From: Globodera rostochiensis
Lineage: Eukaryota > Nematoda > Chromadorea > Rhabditida > Heteroderidae
DNA length: 64,000 nt
Reading direction: 5' to 3'
Assembly: GCA_018350325.1 (NCBI GenBank)
Contig: JAEVLN010000017.1
Coordinates: 1,574,666 to 1,638,665 of the forward strand
Made by a program: the position numbers and the translations under genes. Positions 57,064 through 64,000 of the stretch are shown here, piece by piece (positions within the stretch are counted from its first letter, which is position 1; the number at the start of each line of letters is the position of its first letter). Below the pieces are notes generated by a model. That model searched no databases and was not told the origin of the DNA. It was given only the letters and a program-made list of their open reading frames with translations.

Positions 57064-58006
57064 CAGTGTTTTCCTGTTCCAGCTTGGCCTGTTCTGTTCC
57101 TGTTCTGTTCCTGTTCCTGTTCTATTCTAGAATTTAGAACAGCACAGGAACAGGAACAGATTCAAAATCCTTGGAACAGGAACAGAACAGGAACAGAACA
57201 GGAACAGAACAGGCCAAGCTAGAACAGGGTAAAAATTGAAGAATTGAACTTTTATTGAGTAATATATTTGAAATTTCCAACTATCCACTATGATCTCAGG
57301 TGGCGTAGTGGTTAAACTGAGTGACGTGATTCAATTTTGGCTAAGGTTCAACTTTCCCTAGTGAAAATCTTTTTTATTCTTTTTATTTTACTCCCTGGTG
57401 TGGTGTAATGGTGAGTGATATGTGATGCCTGGGGCTGTGGGTTCGAACCCCCGACTTTGTAAATGATTTTTTTTTTCTCTCTTTTTATGAACTTTGATGG
57501 TAATTAAAAATATTTTAGATTTAATATTTTTTGAAGACATATAAATTTTTTATTTGTTTCATTAAACTTGAGAAAAAAATCATAGGGGGACCCTTTTGTT
57601 TTGTTTTTAAAAATCAAGACCAATTTAGTTAACAATTCCATCAAAATCTTCAAAAAATGGTTGCAAAACCTAAATTAAAATATTTTCGTAAAAGTCTCGT
57701 GTTTTTGAGGGTCAATCTCGAGTCTCGGGGTAAAGTCTTGGTAAGGTTAGGTCTCGAGCATCACTAGGAAGTGATTGAACACTTTGTCCAATGCATCATC
57801 AATTAAAATTTCAGACTGAATTTCACTCGGAAAATTTTTAATTTGGAACAGTCTAAGAACAGTTTACTCTGTTCTGTTCCTGTTCTGTTCCTGTTCTGTT
57901 CTCGAGGTCGGAACAGAACAGGAACAGAACAGACAGGCTGTTCTAAGATTTTAGAACAGAACAGGAACAGGAACAGGTTCAAAATTGTTGGAACAGCAAA
58001 ACACTG
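57064..58006. mobile_element. 943-bp non-autonomous element with exact 8-bp target duplication
   Basis: The ends are CAGTGTTTTCCTGTTCCA and TGGAACAGCAAAACACTG (inverted). The flanks are GTAATTAA on both sides (57056-57063 and 58007-58014). Close to each end is an arm of alternating CTGTTCCTGTTC and its complement that would fold into a long hairpin (57080-57225 and 57862-57990). The middle holds tRNA-like A/B-box sequences (57295-57370 and 57392-57458). There is no protein frame. Confidence 0.85.
57392..57458 (+). tRNA. tRNA-like pseudogene or SINE-type promoter inside the element
   Basis: An A-box-like TGGTGTAATGGTGAGTG is followed by a B-box GGTTCGAACCC at 57440-57450, with a T-stem-like GGGTTCGAACCCCC. 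Acceptor ends do not pair well, so it is not a working tRNA. Confidence 0.4.
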
Positions 58007-58282
58007 GTAATTAATTGCAGGCGCACGGGCACGGATACAAATTTTGGTATCCGTCCGTGCTCTAAATCCATATCCGTTATCCGTTCGATCCGGATATTAG
58101 TCAGGCCAGAATGCCTTCCTTATTTTTAAGGCAAATGCCATAATTTTGGAAAAATTCAAAATTTTCTCGGTAGCGCCTATCGGCACCGTCGACCCCCTCC
58201 TTCTCAAAATGAAGCAGATTCTTAAAAAAATTGTTTTTGAAAATTCCTTAGCTTCACATTTTTAATGATTTGATCAGACAAT

Positions 58283-58486
58283 TCAAAATGAACCATAATG
58301 TTCGCTGGCTAAGACTTCACATAAATGTGCTATATGTGAGGTTAATGCCAACATCTTTAATTGAGCTTCTCGATCGGTCGACCAATGTTTGCCAAGATTT
58401 TCATAGAATCTACCACCCACATTGATCGAGAACACGCCTGTGCCAACATTGAATTTGTTCACATTTTGAAGAAAGTGATCAGACAT
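58283..58486 (-). CDS. Hypothetical single-exon ORF, 67 aa
   Basis: It starts MSDHFLQNVNKFNVGTGVFS and ends HLCEVLASEHYGSF. Codon use is mixed and coding-like. There is no signal peptide and no recognised domain. It may be an isolated small gene or a gene remnant. Confidence 0.3.
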   Translation of the reverse strand: MSDHFLQNVNKFNVGTGVFSINVGGRFYENLGKHWSTDREAQLKMLALTSHIAHLCEVLASEHYGSF

Positions 58487-58611
58487 TTAACTATTTTAAT
58501 GCCGGCCACACATATTGGCGGTCGAAAGCTTTGAATTGCCCTTAATGCAGTCGAGAGTCGAGACTAGTCGATGGCATATGATAAAGTGCAAATTTTTACG
58601 GCCTCAAAGAA

Positions 58612-58619
58612 TATAAATA
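58612..58619 (+). promoter_or_regulatory. TATA-like box
   Basis: TATAAATA lies about 100 bases upstream of the small secreted-protein gene at 58717. Confidence 0.35.
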
Positions 58620-58716
58620 CGCGCAGTTTGGGCATTTAAATCATAGCAAAAATAAATTTATATTTAAAATATTCTTTCAATACCCTCGACTTTTATTCTT
58701 CCGATTCATCAACAAT

Positions 58717-59094
58717 TTGCTCTTTTTGGCCTTCATTTTGGCCATGCTCATAATTGAAAGCGCCCAAGGGGAACGTTGCCAAACCGGGGGGAGCCGAGCC
58801 GCGCGGACTTTTAGTAAAAATTTTGCGATTTTTTTTTCAATAATTTCCGAATTTCTAAAGTTCGTATTGGGCGGCCAAAAAACGGGTGCAAATGGAATTG
58901 GAAAACAAAATGAGCAGCCAAAACCCCCATCAAAAAGTTATTTTAATTTTTAAATAAAACAAAAAGTGCCAAAACAGCTCAACCAAAACTGATTTTAGGT
59001 ATGAAAGTTCGCGGAGGGCGCCGCAAAAGAGACGTTTTGGGCAACGCCGGGGGCGATGTTGGCGGATGGGACCATCCAATTGACTCCACATAGT
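58717..59094 (+). CDS. Small secreted or propeptide-like protein, start uncertain
   Basis: The frame encodes a signal-peptide-like run (LLFLAFILAMLIIESAQGE) but its first ATG (58742) lies inside the hydrophobic core; an upstream initiating exon is probable. The frame continues as GGQKTGANGIGKQNEQPKPP to about 58949, then joins in phase 1 an exon 58999-59094 (MKVRGGRRKRDVLGNAGG, stop TAG) after a TTTTAG acceptor. RGGRRKR|D is a typical dibasic or furin-type processing site, so a processed peptide is plausible. An alternative donor (CACATA|GTCAGT) at the stop could splice into the downstream array. Confidence 0.4.
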
Positions 59095-59104
59095 CAGTGT
59101 CCGC

Positions 59105-60710
59105 TAAATTAAATAATTCAAATTAAAATGAATTTATTTTATTTTCTCATTTCAGTGATTATGTTGACACTAATTAAATAATTCAAATTAAAATGAATTA
59201 ATTTAGTTTCTAATTTCAGTGATTATGTTGACACTAATTAAATAATTCAAATTAAAATTAAAATGAATTAATTTATTTTCTAATTTCAGTGATTATATTG
59301 ACACTAATTAAATAATTCAAATTAAAATGTTTAATTTATTTTCTCATTTCAGTGATTATGTTGACACTAATTAAATAATTCAAATTAAAATGAATTAATT
59401 TATTAAAATGAATTAATTTATTTTCTAATTTCAGTGATTATATTGACACTAATTAAATAATTCAAATTAAAATTAAAATGAATTAATTTATTTTCTAATT
59501 TCAGTGATTATGTTGACACTAATTAAATAATTCAAATTCAAATGTTTAATTTATTTTCTCATTTCAGTCATTATGTTGACACTAATTAAATAATTCAAAT
59601 TAAAATTAATTAATTTATTTTCTAATTTCAGTGATTATGTTGACACTAATTAAATAATTCAAATTAAAATTAAAATGAATTAATTTATTTTCTAATTTCA
59701 GTGATTATGTTGACACTAATTAAATAATTCAAATTAAAATTAAAATGAATTAATTTATTTTCTAATTTCAGTGATTATGTTGACACTAATTAAATAATTC
59801 AAATTCAAATGAATTAATTTAGTTTCTAATTTCAGTGATTATGTTGACACTAATTAAATAATTCAAATTAAAATGAATTAATTTATTTTCTAATTTCAGT
59901 GATTATATTGACACTAATTAAATAATTCAAATTAAAATGAATTAATTTATTTTCTAATTTCAGTGATTATATTGACACTAATTAAATAATTCAAATTAAA
60001 ATGAATTAATTTATTTTCTAATTTCAGTGATTATATTGACACTAATTAAATAATTCAAATTAAAATTAAAATGAATTAATTTATTTTCTAATTTCAGTGA
60101 TTATATTGACACTAATTAAATAATTCAAATTCAAATGTTTAATTTATTTTCTCATTTCAGTCATTATGTTGACACTAATTAAATAATTCAAATTAAAATT
60201 AATTAATTTATTTTCTCATTTCAGTGATTATGTTGACACTAATTAAATAATTCAAATTAAAATGAATTAATTTATTTTCTAATTTCAGTGATTATATTGA
60301 CACTAATTAAATAATTCAAATTAAAATTAAAATGAATTAATTTATTTTCTAATTTCAGTGATTATGTTGACACTAATTAAATAATTCAAATTCAAATGTT
60401 TAATTTATTTTCTCATTTCAGTCATTATGTTGACACTAATTAAATAATTCAAATTAAAATTAATTAATTTATTTTCTCATTTCAGTGATTATGTTGACAC
60501 TAATTAAATAATTCAAATTAAAATGAATTAATTTATTTTCTAATTTCAGTGATTATGTTGACACTAATTAAATAATTCAAATTAAAATGAATTAATTTAT
60601 TTTCTAATTTCAGTGATTATGTTGACACTAATTAAATAATTCAAATTAAAATGAATTAATTTATTTTCTAATTTCAGTGATTATGTTGACACTAATTAAA
60701 TAATTCAAAA
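59105..60710 (+). repeat. Satellite array, unit 64-70 bp, about 23 copies, each with a 3' splice-site-like TTTCAG
   Basis: The unit reads TTTTCTAATTTCAG, TGATTATGTTGACAC, TAATTAAATAATTCAAATT and AAAATGAATTAATTTA. It starts right after the stop of the 58.7 kb gene and ends at a GGCGGCGCCTGTCGGCACCGCC word (60719). Confidence 0.93.
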
Positions 60711-60714
60711 ATTC

Positions 60715-60830
60715 CCCCGGCGGCGCCTGTCGGCACCGCCGGACATACTCCATTTTGGCTGCAAATCTCTTAACAAATTGAGTTAAAAATTCAAAATGTT
60801 CTTGGCGGCGCCTATCGGCACCGCCGAACC
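60715..60830. repeat. Two copies of the GGCGGCGCCTATCGGCACCGCC hairpin repeat
   Basis: GGCGGCGCCTGTCGGCACCGCC at 60719-60740 and GGCGGCGCCTATCGGCACCGCC at 60805-60826, each preceded by an AT-rich AATTCAAAAT-type lead. The same word recurs at several other sites in the window. Confidence 0.75.
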
Positions 60831-61084
60831 TCCTCTCACTCCCAAAAGTGAATAAAAATTCTCAAAAACTATTTTTGAAAATTTTCATAAAAAATTCTAA
60901 CAATTTTCTCGCTGGCTCTTTCATACCCCACTAATAGGTCAAGCCCAGCGCGGCAGACAGCACATGGTCAGACACTAAGACCCTCACCATTGAATTTTCT
61001 TTTGATTTTCAAAACCTTGGAACACAGGCTAACACTTACATTCCGTGACCAAATTTTGCAGACATGCTTCTAGTGCTCCCTTCT

Positions 61085-61245
61085 TACCTCGTCTCGACTA
61101 AAATGAGCTTCACGAGATTTTTCGAGATCCGAGATTTTTTCGAGAATCTCGTCTCGACTAAAATGAGCTTCACGAGATTTTTCGAGATCCGAGATTTTTT
61201 CGAGAATCTCGTCTCGAGTCTCGCTCGAAGCTCAAGTCCGGTCTC
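61085..61245. repeat. TCTCGAGAC repeat: a 60-bp direct duplication plus a MITE right end
   Basis: CTCGTCTCGACTAAAATGAG with CTTCACGAGATTTTTCGAG occurs twice (61088 and 61148). It is followed by GCTCAAGTCCGGTCTCTA, the same right end as the 21152-21238 MITE. Confidence 0.75.
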
Positions 61246-61879
61246 TAATTTAAACCCATCTTAGATTTATAAATACCCAGAATGCCAAATTTTTGGGATA
61301 TTTCCCTGACTAAGAAACTGCCAAGTGCTGATCGTAAAGTGTTAAAACATTCCAAGTTGTCTGGTGCCCAATTGTCATGAAGAAGCCGGACTTAAAAACG
61401 ATTGTTTCTTGTGCAAATTTATTTTTATTATAAATCGAGAATTTTAATATTTTTTATCGGAAAATTGATTTATTTGACATGAAATGATCAAAGATAAAAT
61501 TATCCAATTAACAAGTGGCATGATCAATCTATGGCTAGGTGGCATATGGGACTGGGACTGAAATTCCCTTTTTTTCTATTTTGGTACCGAAATTTTGGTC
61601 TCGGTTTTTTGCCAACTAGATTTATTTCGGAGGGTCCCCCGTTCTACCCTAGCTATAACGCTAATGAACGCTAAGGCAATAACTGATGTGTGTTGCGGGA
61701 CATTACATCCCATGAAAAGTGGTGGCGAAAAGGTGGTAGACAGACAAACAGACAAATAGACAAAATGACATTTTGGCACAAAACGTTCTTTTTTGATATT
61801 TTTGAAGACGCCTGAAAAGCAAGTGTCAAAATGCAACAATACGTATCCATTACATGCATTGACAGAGCGAAATCAAAAC

Positions 61880-62012
61880 TAGAGCCCGCAGACTTGCGGA
61901 CCGATCGAGAATCTCAAAATAAAAATTTCACCGATCGAGACTCATTTCAGATCACTAAATCGATTGAAAAGTACAGAGATTTCGATCGAAAATCTCGATT
62001 GTCCGGGCTCTA
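61880..62012. mobile_element. MITE of 133 bp with 8-bp target duplication
   Basis: The ends TAGAGCCCG and CGGGCTCTA are inverted. The flanks are ATCAAAAC (61872-61879) and GTCAAAAC (62013-62020), 7 of 8 matching. The interior repeats GATCGAGA words. It resembles the 21152 family. Confidence 0.75.
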
Positions 62013-62139
62013 GTCAAAACGATAATTATTAAACGAACTAAAAAAGTGATGCTTATATCAAATAGTCGCTATTTTAAATTCTTAAATTCTCATAAATTAA
62101 CCCATAAGAATTAAAATCAAAATTGTCCCCTTCCTTCGT

Positions 62140-64000
62140 TCATTGCGTATTCCCTCCGCCATACGCCTTGGCCAAATTGGCCAATATTTGTTTTGTGGAC
62201 GCTTTGGAGTCCGAAACAATCAGTGCCGTCAATGGGAGGCCGTAGATTCTCTTAAATTCGGCACCAATCACGGGCATGTCGCCGGACTCCGCACGGGTCA
62301 CCACCAGACGAATCAGGTCACGCTCATTTTGATTCTTAAGAAAAATTTTAAATTTTTTTCTAACAAATCGTCCTAATAACACTATTCAATAATGGCGAGT
62401 TAAACATATCCCTTCTTATTTGTAGGAATCCAATTTTAGGCATGTGGCATCATTGTAATGCAAAATGCCTATTTTGACACTTTGGAAAGATTTCTTAGAA
62501 AAATGAAGATTTATTTTTTATATAAAATCTTTAAAAATTGACTAAAAATTGAATTTTCCTTTCCCAAAATGAGAAATTTCGACCGAAATCGGATTTTGCA
62601 ACTGCATACATAAGACGTGCATAAATTTATTGTTGTGTGATTTGACCATTTTTGAAGCAAAAAACAATCCCTAATATTTATTAAAAATGTTTTCGATGAG
62701 AATCAAATAGTAAATGATAAAAAATTGCCTTTATAGAAACGTTAAAACGGTCCGCAAAATATTGTGCCGGATTGCGCGCGTATTGCACGATGGCATTCAT
62801 GGCTTCCAAAGCGTCCCCACTGAACTCTGACGCAAGTGCCTGGATAAAAATTAATTTCGAAATTGTTGACGAAATACATTTAATCACAATTAATTGATTG
62901 ACACTACCAGAGGGGATGCTAAATGGGTAACAAAAAAAAACAAAAAATCAGCGACCCGGTTATGCCTTTTTCAATTAAAAAACATCATTTAGAACTGGTC
63001 CCAAATCCAATTTTATAATTGGTGTAATTTCTCTTTTTCGAAATTTGCCAATGTTTCAATTGCCTTTTCCATTGGCTTTCCGGTGAGTCGTTCATATTCA
63101 TGGAACAAAGCGTTCAGTTGCAGTTGGTTGTCCCGTGTTAACAGTGCCAAGAATGTGGTTTCATTGGTGCCCAACAGCCGTTTTTCGCCTGCCCCAAACA
63201 ATGCTTGGGCATCCTGTAAAAAAACAAATTAAAAAGCTTCAATTATGCTATTTATATCATTTTAATTAAACTAGGCACAGGCACTCTACCTGTCTGGCTT
63301 TGTCCCCGTTCACTGTGCCCGACTCGTCCCGATTCGCGGCACACAAATTGGACAACAGTCGCTTGTACGTGCCGCTCGTGTCTCCGCCGACATCCCCCTC
63401 CAATTGTTTGTTGTACAGCTCGGTGTACGCCTTAATTATAAATAGTTATATTAAAATAATTAATTGTATTATTTGAATTTAAAATATGTACACCTTTCGA
63501 ATGGCGCGGATCTGTTCATTGGTGCGCGTGACCAAAATTTCGGTCAGCACGAGTTCGTCCGTCCCCAGTCCCTGTAAATAAAACAAGAAAATAAATGTTT
63601 GTCACAATAATTTAAAATGTTGTTTTTATATTCTTCTTAAATAGATATCAGATTATAATTTACTAACTAATTTAATTATAAACAATTTAAACATTTAATT
63701 TTCCACCTTCATCGCATTGTGAAGACTGACCGCGTCGTACACATCCATGCTGTAGAGCAGTGCCAGGATCAGCTCCTTTGGCCCATCGTCCGGCAACTCC
63801 TTGTTAATGGTCTCAATGAGATCCTCGTGCTCATAGCGATTTCTGTAAGCCTGAGCAATCAGCTGACGCTGAAAATTCATTTTTTAACTTAAAATCTTCT
63901 AATATAATAATAAATACAATTAAAAATGCATATAAATAAAACATTTTAAATTTATAAAATAAAATGTGTTTAAATAATACTTACCGTATTGTAATTGGAC
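62140..64000 (-). CDS. Annexin, 5' end outside the window
   Basis: Exons in phase: 63985 to the window edge, 63707-63868, 63494-63571, 63290-63430, 63064-63213, 62741-62839 and 62140-62334 (TGA 62140-62142). Annexin signatures: RQLIAQAYRNRYEHEDLIET (repeat 1), GLGTDELVLTEILVTRTNEQ (type 2 calcium loop GxGTD), MEKALASEFSGD across an intron, and NERDLIRLVVTRAE (repeat 4, degenerate loop). The intron after 63064 seems to use a GC donor (AAG|GCAATT). Annexins bind acidic phospholipids with calcium; some plant-parasitic nematodes secrete annexins as effectors. The N-terminus is not seen, so secretion cannot be judged. Confidence 0.88.

Noticed and set aside
61576..61860. Minus-strand frame with CHFVYLSVCLS
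   Set aside because: It resembles repeat-derived peptides (CAGACAGACAAA words) and has no splice or domain context.

Overview
This is a eukaryotic, AT-rich window that I read as nematode nuclear DNA, most likely from a plant-parasitic (tylenchid or cyst-type) species. The reasons are: dense short GT-AG introns, often under 100 bp; a nuclear receptor with the nematode-style CCESCK zinc finger; a caspase, a V-ATPase subunit a and an annexin with metazoan motifs; runs of the nematode telomere hexamer TTAGGC; and several genes for small secreted proteins. Species assignment is inference.

Layout. 1-1000: the 3' end of an unrecognised gene (+) and a small two-exon gene (-). 2050-6770: an unrecognised ORF, then a multi-exon AIG1/septin-like GTPase (+) that carries an in-frame TAG. 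7905-10237: a divergent eIF4E-family gene (+). 12.6-14.6 kb: a small secreted protein and a coiled-coil protein (+). 14.76-18.3 kb: an acidic multi-exon gene (-). 20.9-21.4 kb: a small cysteine-rich secreted protein (+). 22.5-22.9 kb: a helix-turn-helix protein (+). 22.97-29.40 kb: a recent 3.2 kb direct tandem duplication that copies the 3' half of a caspase gene (-, intact copy 28.28-30.1 kb). 32.8-38.66 kb: the complete V-ATPase subunit a gene, 23 exons (-). 46.4-48.0 kb: a nuclear hormone receptor DNA-binding domain (-). 51.13-56.75 kb: a long secreted-protein gene (-) described below. 58.7-59.1 kb: a small secreted or propeptide-like gene (+) followed by a satellite. 62.1-64.0 kb: an annexin gene (-, 5' end outside the window).

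The most striking locus is 51128-56752 (-). It starts with a signal peptide and a long exon of 33-bp repeats (GGNNEKPGNTT). A unique globular part follows, and the gene ends in a chain of micro-exons of 15-30 nt. Every micro-exon length is a multiple of three and the phase is constant. The last part is a tandem array in which an intron plus a 30-nt micro-exon has been amplified about seven times, with degenerate copies still visible. This resembles micro-exon genes of schistosomes in architecture. I do not know the protein family.

Between genes the window is crowded with small terminal-inverted-repeat elements. At least eight have 8-bp target duplications (hAT-like), most of them exact. Their interiors are simple or palindromic repeats, and one insertion has an empty-site paralogue in the same window. 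Several introns appear to use GC donors.
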